A stretch of 48,902 nucleotides of DNA from a virus, in the IMG/VR virus record IMGVR_UViG_3300032087_006134, positions 1-48,902 of that record. The stretch is one strand, 5' to 3'. Made by a program: the position numbers and the translations under genes. Below the pieces are notes generated by a model, which did no database searches, was not told where the DNA came from, and saw only the letters and a program-made list of their open reading frames with translations. Positions 8,867 through 16,858 of the stretch are shown piece after piece (the stretch's first letter is position 1; each line of letters starts with the position of its first letter).

Positions 8867-9705
8867 AAATACTCATAACAGGTGGTAACGGCTTTCTTGC
8901 AAGGGAGTTGGCGTCTTATTTTACGTCCAACTCCCACAATGTTATTACAACAAATCGTAACTCTCTTGATCCTACAAATTATGAAAACGTAAAAGCGTTT
9001 TTCGAACATGTAGAGGTTGACGCTCTGGTTCACACTGCGGTTAAAGGTGGAAGGCGAGGGCATCAAGAGAACATGAAAGATATGCTTGATAACCTTGCGA
9101 TGTTCCACAATCTTCGATCATTTTCACACAAATATAAAGTGATGTTTAATTTTGGTTCTGGTGCGGAGTTTGACAGGACAAAGAACATCAGCAAGGCAGA
9201 GGAGCCAAATATATTCAATTCTCTGCCCGCTGACTATTACGGACTGTCCAAAAACCTCATATCAAGAGATATAATACAAAAGTGCGATAATGCATATAAT
9301 CTTAGGCTTTTTGGCTGCTTTGGCGTCAACGAAGAGCCACAGAGATTATTTAAGGCAACACACGATAGGTTTATCAATGGAAAAGATGCTGTAATTCATC
9401 AAGACAGATGGATGGACTATTTTTATGCCCAGGATGTTGGAAAAGTTATAGAACACATTTTTGAGAATAGAGCAGATAATATCCCAAAAGATATTAACCT
9501 CTGCTATCGGGAAAAATATAAACTCAGCGATTATGTGAACAAAATAAAAAACTTGATGAATGTTGATCTTGGTGTTATAATACAAGACAATACATATGCA
9601 TATTCTTATGATGGCAACGCAGAAAGACTGCAAAGCTTAAATATAAACTTACATGGATTAGAAAAAGGATTACAGGAATGTCTGAAAAGTTGGAACAAAT
9701 CTTAG
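8863..9705 (+). CDS. NAD(P)-dependent sugar epimerase/reductase (extended SDR)
   Basis: A 280-residue protein with the N-terminal Rossmann motif TGGNGFLARE (6-15), a GSG containing the catalytic-type Ser99, and Tyr126-GLS-Lys130 forming the YXXXK pair. Length and order fit the NAD-dependent epimerase/dehydratase family acting on nucleotide sugars. It is short in the C-terminal substrate domain compared with typical 310-340 residue members. It lies directly before the RfbH-like dehydrase, overlapping it by 28 bases. It may therefore reduce or epimerise a 4-keto-deoxysugar made by that enzyme, much as YerF-type reductases act after YerE (inference). Confidence 0.85.
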   Translation: MKILITGGNGFLARELASYFTSNSHNVITTNRNSLDPTNYENVKAFFEHVEVDALVHTAVKGGRRGHQENMKDMLDNLAMFHNLRSFSHKYKVMFNFGSGAEFDRTKNISKAEEPNIFNSLPADYYGLSKNLISRDIIQKCDNAYNLRLFGCFGVNEEPQRLFKATHDRFINGKDAVIHQDRWMDYFYAQDVGKVIEHIFENRADNIPKDINLCYREKYKLSDYVNKIKNLMNVDLGVIIQDNTYAYSYDGNAERLQSLNINLHGLEKGLQECLKSWNKS

Positions 9706-11009
9706 AATTGGTTTCTGAATATATTGGTGAGAAAGGTGATGACTGGAAACCCGGCGAAGATTGGGTTAGTTACTCTGGTCCTCATTATGATGAAAAAGAA
9801 TATCTTGCGGCAATTGAAGTGCTGCTGGATGGTTGGCTAATCTTCGGAAAGAATGCGCGAGAATTTGAGAAGCAGTTCCCAGTTCACCTGGGCATGAAGC
9901 ATGGATCACTAACCAACTCTGGCTCCTCCGCCAATCTTCTTGCCGTAGCAGCCCTCAAGTCCAAGAATGGATATAACCTTCCAGAGGGCTCGAAGATTAT
10001 CACACCAGTTGTTTGTTTCCCAACAACGATTAATCCAGTTATTCAGAGTGGGTTTCAGCCGGTATTTGTTGACGTGACCTTGCCCGATTTAAATCCCGAT
10101 TTGGATCAGGTAGAGAGACTTCTTGAGAGCGACCCTGAGATTCGTGGGATTATGTTCGCTCATGTTCTCGGCAACCCTCCCGACATGAATCGTTTGATGG
10201 CGCTTGTAGAAAAGCATGATCTTATTTTTGTTGAGGACGCTTGCGATGCACTTGGCTCTTATTACGACGGTAAGAAACTTGGCTCATTTGGACATATCTC
10301 AACATGCTCCTTTTTCCCCGCTCACCATATGACGATGGGTGAGGGTGGATTTGTTGCGACCAATAGCGGCAAGATTCGTAAAGCCGTTGCGAGCATTCGT
10401 GACTGGGGACGCGCCTGTTATTGCAACACCTCCAAGCCAGGTAATGTTACTGCTGGAACTGCTTGCGGAAACAGGTTCAAAAACTGGCTAACTGGTATGC
10501 CTGAAGCGGTTTACGATCACCGCTACGTTTTTGATGAAATTGGATATAATCTCAAGCCTCTTGACTTGCAAGCAGCCATGGGCTTGCAGCAGTTAAAGAA
10601 GTTACCAGACCTTGATGCGGCTCGTCGAAAGAACTTCGCAATCCTACAGGAAATTTTTAAACCTTACGAGAAGTACCTTCATCTTCCACAGGCAACTGAA
10701 CTTTCTGATCCTTGCTGGTTTGCTTATCTGCTCACTGTAAAAGAGGACGCCCCATTTGATAGGGCAGATATTGTTGATTATTTGGAGAACGAGAAGATTC
10801 AGACTCGCTCTTATTTTGCAGGCAATATTCTTGCTCACCCTGGTTACAGGCATCTTGCCGAGCCTTATGGAGACTTAAACTCCATGTTCCCCGTCGCAGG
10901 ATTGGTGACTACAAACTCTTTCTTCCTCGGCACGTTCATTGGTTTGACCGAAGAGAAGCTTGCATACATCAAGAAGGTTGTTGATTCCTTCTTCGGGGCG
11001 GTGCGATGA
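9678..11009 (+). CDS. rfbH-like: RfbH/E1-type sugar 3-dehydrase (DegT family, [2Fe-2S])
   Basis: A 443-residue DegT/DnrJ/EryC1-family protein of full RfbH length. Two features mark it as the E1 dehydrase of 3,6-dideoxysugar synthesis rather than an aminotransferase. The PLP-lysine position is histidine in FFPAHHMTMGEGG (212-224, His216 equivalent to E1 His220). The cysteine series C189-X57-C247-X1-C249-X13-C263 follows the E1 [2Fe-2S] spacing C-X57-C-X1-C-X7-C, with six extra residues in the last interval. The conserved region from FKNWLTGMPE to GYNLKPLDLQAA (267-300) also matches RfbH. E1 removes the C3 hydroxyl of a 4-keto-6-deoxy nucleotide sugar using PMP and electrons from a partner reductase. 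No standard E3 gene is visible here. The gene is clearly richer in G+C than its upstream neighbours. Confidence 0.92.
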   Translation: MSEKLEQILELVSEYIGEKGDDWKPGEDWVSYSGPHYDEKEYLAAIEVLLDGWLIFGKNAREFEKQFPVHLGMKHGSLTNSGSSANLLAVAALKSKNGYNLPEGSKIITPVVCFPTTINPVIQSGFQPVFVDVTLPDLNPDLDQVERLLESDPEIRGIMFAHVLGNPPDMNRLMALVEKHDLIFVEDACDALGSYYDGKKLGSFGHISTCSFFPAHHMTMGEGGFVATNSGKIRKAVASIRDWGRACYCNTSKPGNVTAGTACGNRFKNWLTGMPEAVYDHRYVFDEIGYNLKPLDLQAAMGLQQLKKLPDLDAARRKNFAILQEIFKPYEKYLHLPQATELSDPCWFAYLLTVKEDAPFDRADIVDYLENEKIQTRSYFAGNILAHPGYRHLAEPYGDLNSMFPVAGLVTTNSFFLGTFIGLTEEKLAYIKKVVDSFFGAVR

Positions 11010-11953
11010 AGATCGTATACGTCACAGGCTGCCTTGGATTTATCGGCTCTTACGTTACCAGAAAATGCCTCCAAAGGGGCTGGATGGTGTATGGTATTGA
11101 TAAGTGTACCTATGTTGCAAATCGAGGACTATTAGAAGAGTTTGGTCAATACGATAACTTTACTTTTTTAGAAAAAGACATTAAAGATCTTGACCATCTT
11201 TACGATTGCGATTATATTATTAATACTGCTGCTGAGTCTCACGTCGGAAACAGCATTATCGATAGCGAGGACTTTATTAGCAGCAATATCATGGGTGTTC
11301 GTAACCTGCTCGACTTGGTTCGTAATAAACCTATCAATTGCAACCGTAGACCGATTATGTTCCACTTTAGCACTGATGAGGTTTATGGAGATATTGTTGA
11401 GGGTGAACACACGGAAGAACACTTACTACACCCCAGCAACCCTTATTCAGCCGCAAAAGCCGCCGCAGACATGCTTGTACTGGCTTGGGCAAGAACTTAC
11501 AATATAGAATATATTATTTTACGCCCAACAAACAACTACGGTATTGGACAATATCCAGAAAAACTGATTCCCCTCTCGGTAAAGAATATGATGCGAGGGC
11601 TCAAGATTCGTCTTCACAACAATGGTACACCTATTCGAAACTGGCTTCATGCCGACGACACAGCCGAAGCAGTCATGGCGATTATTGACTCTGGTAATAT
11701 TAACGAGATTTATAATGTAGCCGGTGGCTTTGAACAGACAAATGCCGAGACTGTTAGAAAAATAATAACCGCACACCACAGTACAGATAATTGGGAACAA
11801 TATGTTGATTTTTCATATTCTCGTCAAGGACAAGATGTCCGATATGCTTTAAATGACGATAAACTAAGGTCTCTCGGCTGGAAACCTAAGAAGATTTTTG
11901 ACGAGGAGATTGCATCAATCGTCGAACACTATAAAACAAACTTTATTTGGTGA
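11006..11953 (+). CDS. Nucleotide-sugar 4,6-dehydratase (RmlB-like SDR)
   Basis: A 315-residue extended SDR. It has the Rossmann loop GCLGFIG (8-14), the dehydratase triad segment FSTDEVYGD (121-129) with Thr123-Asp124-Glu125, and YSAAK (Tyr147, Lys151), followed by RPTNNYG (173-179). The TDE motif identifies a 4,6-dehydratase that makes a 4-keto-6-deoxy sugar nucleotide. The pattern is closest to dTDP-glucose 4,6-dehydratase, but the nucleotide (dTDP, CDP or UDP) cannot be fixed by eye. Its ATG overlaps the RfbH-like stop (ATGA at 11006-11009), so the two are expected to work in sequence: 4,6-dehydration first, then C3 deoxygenation. Confidence 0.88.
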   Translation: MKIVYVTGCLGFIGSYVTRKCLQRGWMVYGIDKCTYVANRGLLEEFGQYDNFTFLEKDIKDLDHLYDCDYIINTAAESHVGNSIIDSEDFISSNIMGVRNLLDLVRNKPINCNRRPIMFHFSTDEVYGDIVEGEHTEEHLLHPSNPYSAAKAAADMLVLAWARTYNIEYIILRPTNNYGIGQYPEKLIPLSVKNMMRGLKIRLHNNGTPIRNWLHADDTAEAVMAIIDSGNINEIYNVAGGFEQTNAETVRKIITAHHSTDNWEQYVDFSYSRQGQDVRYALNDDKLRSLGWKPKKIFDEEIASIVEHYKTNFIW

Positions 11954-11960
11954 TGTCGCG

Positions 11961-12794
11961 ATGAAAAAAATAGCTTGCGTTATATATTTTTTTGGAAAAA
12001 GATACGAAAAAATAGGCTTATGTGCGATTAACAGTTTTAAAAAATTTCATCCTGATATTGACCTGATTCATGTTAATGAACATAATGGTGATGAATATAC
12101 TGCAACCAAAAGTCTACATGAGGTGGGACATGGAGCGTATAAATATTTGTTAGCCGCTGAGATAATGCTTAAACACAAATATGATAAGGTTATTATTTTA
12201 GGTGCAGATACAATAACATGTTCACGCTTGGATGAATTCATAGAAGGCGAAGAAGATATTTTAGCCACCTTGGATTATCCATACAGATTAGAAATTCCCA
12301 GAGGCAATCCGATATGCCCAGATTCTGAGACACATGTAAATGCAGATGTTGTATGTTTTAATAAAGTTGAGCCAATTTTAGATATTGTTAAAATTGCAAA
12401 AAGATTTGGACCATACGCTGAACAGGGTGCTTTAAATTACGTATTGTGGTCTGGAAATTATGAATATTCTCATAAAATAGTGGACGGACCATACAATAGT
12501 AGCGAGGTTGTTTACAACGCAAGAGCGAAAGGTAACATAGCCGCAGGTCCAGGCGAAAAACCATGGGCACAGTATACAAATCAATTTTATGTTAAAGACG
12601 ATAAGCTGTTCACATTCGATAACAAAAATGTTAAAGTTTGGCATTATTGTGAGGGCTTTGGAGCATTGCCTGAACAAATGTTTATAGACTTAATGAACAA
12701 CTGGGTTAACCACTGGTTTAATGACGAAACTAAGGCATTTTTTAAGAAAGAATGTGATTGTGGTGACTTCTTTGAACAAGATTTTGCATTATAG
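11961..12794 (+). CDS. GT8-like (GT-A) glycosyltransferase
   Basis: A 277-residue protein from ATG 11961. The frame is open to 11898, but that part lies inside the dehydratase gene. GT8/glycogenin-like features: an N-terminal strand (IACVIYFFGKRYEKIG, 4-19), ILGADTITCSRLDEF (79-93) with a D-type metal site, HVNADVVCFNK (125-135), an EQGALNYVL helix (154-162), and a late histidine in VKVWHYCEGFG (224-234), like the HYxG element that contacts the sugar donor. The start lacks a clear Shine-Dalgarno site; it is 7 bases after the previous stop and may rely on coupling. The gene is AT-rich compared with its neighbours on both sides. Confidence 0.72.
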   Translation: MKKIACVIYFFGKRYEKIGLCAINSFKKFHPDIDLIHVNEHNGDEYTATKSLHEVGHGAYKYLLAAEIMLKHKYDKVIILGADTITCSRLDEFIEGEEDILATLDYPYRLEIPRGNPICPDSETHVNADVVCFNKVEPILDIVKIAKRFGPYAEQGALNYVLWSGNYEYSHKIVDGPYNSSEVVYNARAKGNIAAGPGEKPWAQYTNQFYVKDDKLFTFDNKNVKVWHYCEGFGALPEQMFIDLMNNWVNHWFNDETKAFFKKECDCGDFFEQDFAL

Positions 12795-12809
12795 GTATAT
12801 GGTTTTTTA

Positions 12810-13718
12810 ATGGAAAAGTATAAAACAGTTTTAGTTACAGGAGGCAGCGGCTTTTTAGGAAAGCGGCTGGCTTTACAGAAGCCAAACTGGATTTATGCCT
12901 CATCGGCTGATTGTAACTTAACAGACTTTCGCGATGTATGTTCTTACATCGAAGACGTAAAACCTGACGCCATCGTACACTTAGCAGCACGGGTCGGAGG
13001 CATAAAAGACAATTCAGAGAGACAAGCAGATTATTATTTGCAAAATACATTAATTAACACCAACCTGCTGCATGCAGCGCACTTGGCTGGTATTGACCGA
13101 ATCTTATCCTCCTTGAGCACCTGCGCCTTTCCGAACGAGGTCAATGAATATCCACTTACCGAAGAAAAGATATTTGATGGTCCTCCCGCTGTAACTAACT
13201 TTTCATATGGTTACACAAAACGCGCTTTACATGTCCAGTCTGTATCCTACAGAAATCAATACAATAGAAATTATTCAACCTTTGCACCATCAAACATATA
13301 CGGTCCAGAGGATCACTTTAATACCGATAAGTCTCATTTTGTTCCCGCGTTGATATCAAAATTAATTTCAGCAGATAATGGTTCAGAAATTGAGTTATGG
13401 GGAACAGGCGCACCTTTAAGGCAGCAGTTGTATATTGATGACTTAGCGGCAATCATTCCTATACTGCTTGAGAAGCATAATACCGATGTTCCATTAATTG
13501 TTGCACCAGACGAGAACTTATCAATTAAGGAGATGGCTAACATCGCTTTAAGTAAATTTGAAAAGAATATTAAAATAAGTTATAATGGTAAACTAGATGG
13601 GCAATATCGGAAAGATGGTAGTAATAAAAAACTTATTGACTTAATTGGTGAGTTTGATTTTACATCTTTTGATTCCGGCGTTGAGAAAACCATTAGATGG
13701 TACATGGAGAATAAGTGA
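12810..13718 (+). CDS. fcl: GDP-L-fucose synthase-like epimerase/reductase
   Basis: A 302-residue SDR close to the family's usual length. Features: [11 protein letters not shown] (10-20); [15 protein letters not shown] (58-72), characteristic of the WcaG/Fcl family; [10 protein letters not shown] (101-110) with the conserved Cys105 general base/acid; YGYTK (Tyr133, Lys137); and SHFVPALI (175-182) with His176. Cys and His at these positions match the epimerisation residues Cys109/His179 of the E. coli enzyme. The enzyme converts GDP-4-keto-6-deoxymannose to GDP-L-fucose with NADPH. It is directly followed by Gmd with a GTGA overlap, so the two-step pathway is intact. Related outputs such as colitose-type sugars cannot be excluded. 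Confidence 0.85.
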   Translation: MEKYKTVLVTGGSGFLGKRLALQKPNWIYASSADCNLTDFRDVCSYIEDVKPDAIVHLAARVGGIKDNSERQADYYLQNTLINTNLLHAAHLAGIDRILSSLSTCAFPNEVNEYPLTEEKIFDGPPAVTNFSYGYTKRALHVQSVSYRNQYNRNYSTFAPSNIYGPEDHFNTDKSHFVPALISKLISADNGSEIELWGTGAPLRQQLYIDDLAAIIPILLEKHNTDVPLIVAPDENLSIKEMANIALSKFEKNIKISYNGKLDGQYRKDGSNKKLIDLIGEFDFTSFDSGVEKTIRWYMENK

Positions 13719-14689
13719 AGACAGCATTAGTAACAGGCATCACCGGACAGGACGGTTCCTATTTGGCGGAACTGCTTTTGGACAAGGGCTATAAAGTTAT
13801 CGGAGTGAAGAGACGTACTTCTTTGATCAGTACGGACAGGGTAGATCATTTAATAAATAATGAAAACTTTATTTTAGTTTATGGAAACCTAAACGACTCG
13901 GGCTGTATGCACCGACTGCTGCTTGAGCACAAGCCCGATGAGATTTATAACCTTGCTGCTCAATCGCACGTCCGTGTTTCTTTTGAGACTCCCGAGGAGA
14001 CAACCGAGTTTGTAGCGCTGGGTACACTTCGTCTTTTGGAGGCATATCGCAATGTATGCCCTGAAGCGAAGTTTTATCAAGCATCCTCGTCCGAAATGTT
14101 CGGAGATAATCCAGAACATCCGCAGAGCGAAACCACAAGACTAACACCAGCCAGCCCTTATGCTTGCGCGAAGGTATATGCTCATAATCTTTGTAGAAAT
14201 TATAGAGAAAGTTATGGGCTCCATATTTCCAGCGGCATCCTATTTAATCACGAGTCTCCCCGTCGTGGAGAGACATTTGTTACCCGTAAAATCACCCGTG
14301 CAGCAGCCCGTATTAAAATGGGACTACAGGACAAGCTTTATTTAGGTAACCTCGATGCTAAGCGAGACTGGGGCTTCGCAGGAGACTACGTAGAGGCAAT
14401 GTGGATGATGTTGCAACAAGAGCAGGGCGATGACTATGTTGTAGCTACAGGCGAGACTCATACAGTTAAAGAATTTTTAGAAGTGGTATTTGAGCACGCA
14501 GGACTTGATGTAAATGAATATGTTGAGATTGATGAACGTCTGTTCAGACCACACGAAGTTCCGCTACTACTTGGAGACCCCTCAAAAGCCCACCGAGTTC
14601 TTGGGTGGGAACCAAAAACAAGATTCGAGGGTCTTGCAAAGATGATGTATGATGAGGATTTAAAGGAAATAAAAAATGAGAAGAGTTGA
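13715..14689 (+). CDS. gmd: GDP-mannose 4,6-dehydratase
   Basis: A 324-residue protein with strong Gmd features: [15 protein letters not shown] (8-22), [14 protein letters not shown] (33-46), [18 protein letters not shown] (79-96), [10 protein letters not shown] (122-131), YACAK (149-153) and [17 protein letters not shown] (177-193). It uses NADP and turns GDP-D-mannose into GDP-4-keto-6-deoxymannose, the Fcl substrate. The start is GTG 13715 inside the TGA of the fcl-like gene (GTGA), with GGAG upstream in ATGGAGAATAA. The order here is fcl then gmd. No GDP-mannose pyrophosphorylase is in the window, so GDP-mannose must come from the host or from outside the window. Confidence 0.95.
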   Translation: MKTALVTGITGQDGSYLAELLLDKGYKVIGVKRRTSLISTDRVDHLINNENFILVYGNLNDSGCMHRLLLEHKPDEIYNLAAQSHVRVSFETPEETTEFVALGTLRLLEAYRNVCPEAKFYQASSSEMFGDNPEHPQSETTRLTPASPYACAKVYAHNLCRNYRESYGLHISSGILFNHESPRRGETFVTRKITRAAARIKMGLQDKLYLGNLDAKRDWGFAGDYVEAMWMMLQQEQGDDYVVATGETHTVKEFLEVVFEHAGLDVNEYVEIDERLFRPHEVPLLLGDPSKAHRVLGWEPKTRFEGLAKMMYDEDLKEIKNEKS

Positions 14690-15005
14690 AAAGCCCTGGG
14701 GTTATGAAATTATTTGGGCAGAAACAGCAGATTATGTTGGTAAAATCTTACACATTAATGCTGGACACAGGCTTTCCAAGCAATACCACAACATCAAAGA
14801 AGAGACGCTTTATGTTTTAGATGGTACACTATGCAACTACGATAAAAATGACAAAACACAGCACTTTCAACCCGGAGAGGCATTTCACGTTGTGCCAGGG
14901 CAGATACATCGATTTGGTGCTCTTCAAGAAGATGTAGAGGTGGTTGAAGTCAGCACGCCTCACTTAGATGATGTCGTTAGATTAGAAGACGATTACACAC
15001 GATAG
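14676..15005 (+). CDS. Cupin, mannose-6-phosphate isomerase type II-like
   Basis: A 109-residue single-domain cupin. It begins with KPWGYE (6-11), a hallmark of the phosphomannose isomerase domain of bifunctional ManC/AlgA proteins. The first cupin motif, [15 protein letters not shown] (30-44), supplies Gln36, His38 and Glu43; the second, PGQIHRFGA (74-82), supplies His78. These are the usual metal ligands. The C-terminus ends EDDYTR, like the ED-YGR end of that domain. Only the isomerase part is present; the nucleotidyltransferase half is missing. It probably supplies mannose-6-phosphate towards GDP-mannose. AAGGAA lies 6 bases before the ATG, and the 5' end overlaps gmd by 14 bases. Confidence 0.82.
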   Translation: MRRVEKPWGYEIIWAETADYVGKILHINAGHRLSKQYHNIKEETLYVLDGTLCNYDKNDKTQHFQPGEAFHVVPGQIHRFGALQEDVEVVEVSTPHLDDVVRLEDDYTR

Positions 15006-15035
15006 TTTAAAACAAATAATAAAATATGTTATTAT
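15006..15035 (+). promoter_or_regulatory. Possible sigma70-like promoter with extended -10
   Basis: The 52-base gap after the cupin gene contains TGTTATTAT at 15027-15035, an extended -10 (TG-N-TATTAT). A weak -35-like TTTAAA lies at 15006-15011, 18 bases away. It precedes a strong ribosome site, AAAGGAG at 15046-15052. It would separate the glycan operon from the sigma-factor cluster. The call rests on motif shape only. Confidence 0.35.
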
Positions 15036-15057
15036 ATTGTTAACAAAGGAGATAAAC

Positions 15058-15285
15058 ATGCAACTTTCAGACCAAGCACTTGGAGCACTTATGCTCGCAC
15101 TGCAAAACTCACTCTTAAACCAAACAGATATTGTTCCTGTTTTAAAAGAGTTTAACTTTACTGCAACTGACGATGGACTCGTTGTTGAGAACCCGCCCGT
15201 TGTAGATTTAACCGCACCAGAGGCTGAAGCAGAAGGCAGCGCCATTTTTGACGCCTATGTTGATGCTGTAAACCCAACCAGTTAA
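15058..15285 (+). CDS. Small acidic protein of unknown function
   Basis: A 75-residue acidic protein from ATG 15058, chosen because AAAGGAG sits at 15046-15052 with ideal spacing; an in-frame TTG further up is not needed. The N-terminal half is amphipathic-helical (LSDQALGALMLALQNSLL, 3-20). The C-terminal half is rich in Glu, Asp and Ala (PEAEAEGS). No family is recognised. It is the first gene after the glycan operon and has the best Shine-Dalgarno site in the area, so it may be well expressed. The next gene starts two bases after its stop. Confidence 0.75.
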   Translation: MQLSDQALGALMLALQNSLLNQTDIVPVLKEFNFTATDDGLVVENPPVVDLTAPEAEAEGSAIFDAYVDAVNPTS

Positions 15286-15286
15286 A

Positions 15287-15553
15287 ATGCCGAAATATGT
15301 CTACAAGTGCTTAAAATGCGAGAACACTTTTGATGTTACGCACTCTTTTAGTGAGCAAAAGGAAGACTGTTCACAAATAACAGAGTGCAAGGAAAACTCA
15401 AAAATAGAGCGAGTTCCACAACACATCAATTATGTTAAGAAGCAAGAAGAGAAGAAAGCACAAGTAGGACAGATCGTCGATGACTTTATTAAAGACGCAA
15501 AAAAAGAAGTCAAAGAATATAAAGATGAGATGATCAACTGGAAACCTAAATAA
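15287..15553 (+). CDS. FmdB-type zinc-ribbon small protein
   Basis: An 88-residue protein. The start MPKYVYKCLKCENTFDVTHS (1-20) matches FmdB/putative regulatory zinc ribbons: an aromatic-rich strand followed by CXXC (Cys8, Cys11). Cys28 and Cys34 may complete the zinc site, though the second pair has X5 spacing, unlike the usual CPXC. The rest is a Lys/Glu-rich helix (VKKQEEKKAQVGQIVDDFI, 50-68). Its role in phages is unknown; DNA or protein binding is plausible. Its stop overlaps the next gene's ATG (TAATG). Confidence 0.72.
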   Translation: MPKYVYKCLKCENTFDVTHSFSEQKEDCSQITECKENSKIERVPQHINYVKKQEEKKAQVGQIVDDFIKDAKKEVKEYKDEMINWKPK

Positions 15554-15843
15554 TGTTTATTTATATTATATTACTGCTCTCGATAGCACTTAACGTGTTG
15601 CTGGCGTGGTTTGCTCGTAAGGTACAAACAGAATATATTTTGTTTATCAGAGATAACCTCGAAGCACTTTCACAGATGCACAATGAGTTTAACGAGCATC
15701 TTGAGGTAGTAAATAATATGGAGATGTATTTCGGTGACCAGACTCTTGTAGGGCTATTAGAACACTCCAAGTTTGTTAAAGAACAGACAGCGGAGTTTCT
15801 TTTAGTCTTGCAAGGTTTAGACGAAGAAGCAGAAGAAGAATAA
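15553..15843 (+). CDS. Single-span membrane protein, unknown function
   Basis: A 96-residue protein. Residues 1-19 (FIYIILLLSIALNVLLAWF) form one strongly hydrophobic segment, followed by basic residues (ARK), so a membrane anchor with a cytoplasmic C-terminus is likely. The remainder is predicted helical and acidic and ends EEAEEE. The layout fits a membrane-anchored coiled-coil, such as a spanin-like or inner-membrane regulatory protein, but no lipobox or partner frame is seen, so no function is assigned. It is translationally coupled to the zinc-ribbon gene by TAATG. Confidence 0.7.
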   Translation: MFIYIILLLSIALNVLLAWFARKVQTEYILFIRDNLEALSQMHNEFNEHLEVVNNMEMYFGDQTLVGLLEHSKFVKEQTAEFLLVLQGLDEEAEEE

Positions 15844-15846
15844 TAT

Positions 15847-16536
15847 ATGCCAAGAAAGCGCAAAGCAGGTAAGCACTATTTTACAAAGGATCACGAGAAT
15901 GCTATTATCCAATATGTTGCTACCGATGACCAGAAGATAAGAACACAACTATACGTCGAGTGGATAGGTCCAGCATTTGATGAGATGGTGGACAAGATTG
16001 TATACACTTATAAATTTACTACCCTCCCGAACATTGACGCACTTAAAGACGAGTGCAAAGTTTGGCTGACGACTATCCTCGACAAGTACGATCCAAGCAA
16101 GGGATCAAAAGCATTTTCGTATTTCTCAGTTATCACGAAGAACTGGTTTATCCACAAGGTCAAGAAAAACGCCAAGCGGGCAAAAACCGAAGTTCTTTAT
16201 GATGAGATGCCCAAAGAAGTTGATAACGAACTTATCACCACTCACAACAAATATCACGAGGAACGTGAAGAATTGGAGTTTTGGAATTCTTTATGGGGTG
16301 AGATTGAGTCTTGGGACACCGGAAACCTAAAAGAAAACGAAAAGAAGGTTTTGGAAGCAATCAAGATTCTCTTAAACTCAATTGATGAAGATCAGATGAT
16401 TTACAACAAGAAAGCGATCTATCTTTATCTTCGAGAACTCACCGGTCTCAACACAAAGCAGATCGTAAACAATCTTAATAAACTCCGTGTAAAATATCGG
16501 ATTTTTAAGAAAAATTGGGTTAACGGCAAAATATAA
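15847..16536 (+). CDS. Late-transcription sigma factor, T4 gp55-like
   Basis: A 229-residue protein, close to T4 gp55 (185 residues) but longer. It has a basic start (PRKRKAGKHYF) and a sigma region 2-like core, ILDKYDPSKGSKAFSYFSVI (77-96), followed by TKNWFIHKVKK. A C-terminal helix-turn-helix-like segment, LRELTGLNTKQIVNNLNKLR (195-214), is also present. gp55-type factors direct host RNA polymerase to simple TATA-like late promoters, usually with the sliding clamp. It fits the candidate late element found upstream of several virion genes here. The ATG lies 3 bases after the previous stop, with GAAGAAGAA-type purine sequence upstream. Confidence 0.82.
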   Translation: MPRKRKAGKHYFTKDHENAIIQYVATDDQKIRTQLYVEWIGPAFDEMVDKIVYTYKFTTLPNIDALKDECKVWLTTILDKYDPSKGSKAFSYFSVITKNWFIHKVKKNAKRAKTEVLYDEMPKEVDNELITTHNKYHEEREELEFWNSLWGEIESWDTGNLKENEKKVLEAIKILLNSIDEDQMIYNKKAIYLYLRELTGLNTKQIVNNLNKLRVKYRIFKKNWVNGKI

Positions 16537-16573
16537 ACTTCGTCGCTTCTAATTAATACGGAGCACGATTATA

Positions 16574-16858
16574 ATGAAAAAGCCAGATGATTATCTTGAT
16601 GAAGCCATCGAGAACATCAGAAAAGATCGCGAGATCACAAAAGATTTATTAAACGACCTTATCGTTTATCTTAGCAAAGACGAAGCACGCCACACGGAAG
16701 TAGGCACCGTCGCTGCTAAATATGTTGAAACTTTACAACGCTCCAACGAGCAACTTGTAAAACTTGTTACTCTTTTGGAGAAAAAGAAGAGCGCATCCAC
16801 CGGTCTTACCGATGATGATAAGTCAGAGATTTTTGACTTGCTCAACGGAGACAACTAA
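16574..16858 (+). CDS. Small helical protein, unknown function
   Basis: A 94-residue, highly charged, helical protein with heptad-like repeats (LDEAIENIRKDREITKDLL, 8-26, and VETLQRSNEQLVKLVTLLEK, 51-70), so a coiled coil is likely. GGAG lies 10 bases before the ATG. Its TAA overlaps the start of the next gene (TAATG). It sits between the sigma factor and presumed tail genes; a chaperone or minor structural role is possible but unproven. Confidence 0.7.
   Translation: MKKPDDYLDEAIENIRKDREITKDLLNDLIVYLSKDEARHTEVGTVAAKYVETLQRSNEQLVKLVTLLEKKKSASTGLTDDDKSEIFDLLNGDN

Noticed and set aside
9678-11009. ColD (colitose, GDP-sugar) identity for the DegT-family protein
   Set aside because: ColD lacks the iron-sulfur cysteines; here the C-X57-C-X1-C series is present, which fits RfbH/E1. 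The adjacent gmd made ColD worth considering.
11190-11507. A 105-codon + strand open frame overlapping the 4,6-dehydratase gene
   Set aside because: The dehydratase frame has full catalytic motifs across this region; the overlapping frame shows no family features.
15557-15585. TATTTATATTATATTA run resembling promoter elements
   Set aside because: It is the coding sequence of the Ile/Leu/Tyr-rich membrane segment of the 96-residue protein, which explains its composition.
16528-16536. TATAAAC near the end of the sigma-factor gene, similar to a T4 late promoter
   Set aside because: It lacks the T4 TATAAATA ending, is not repeated before other genes in the window, and the downstream gene has a longer gap than expected.
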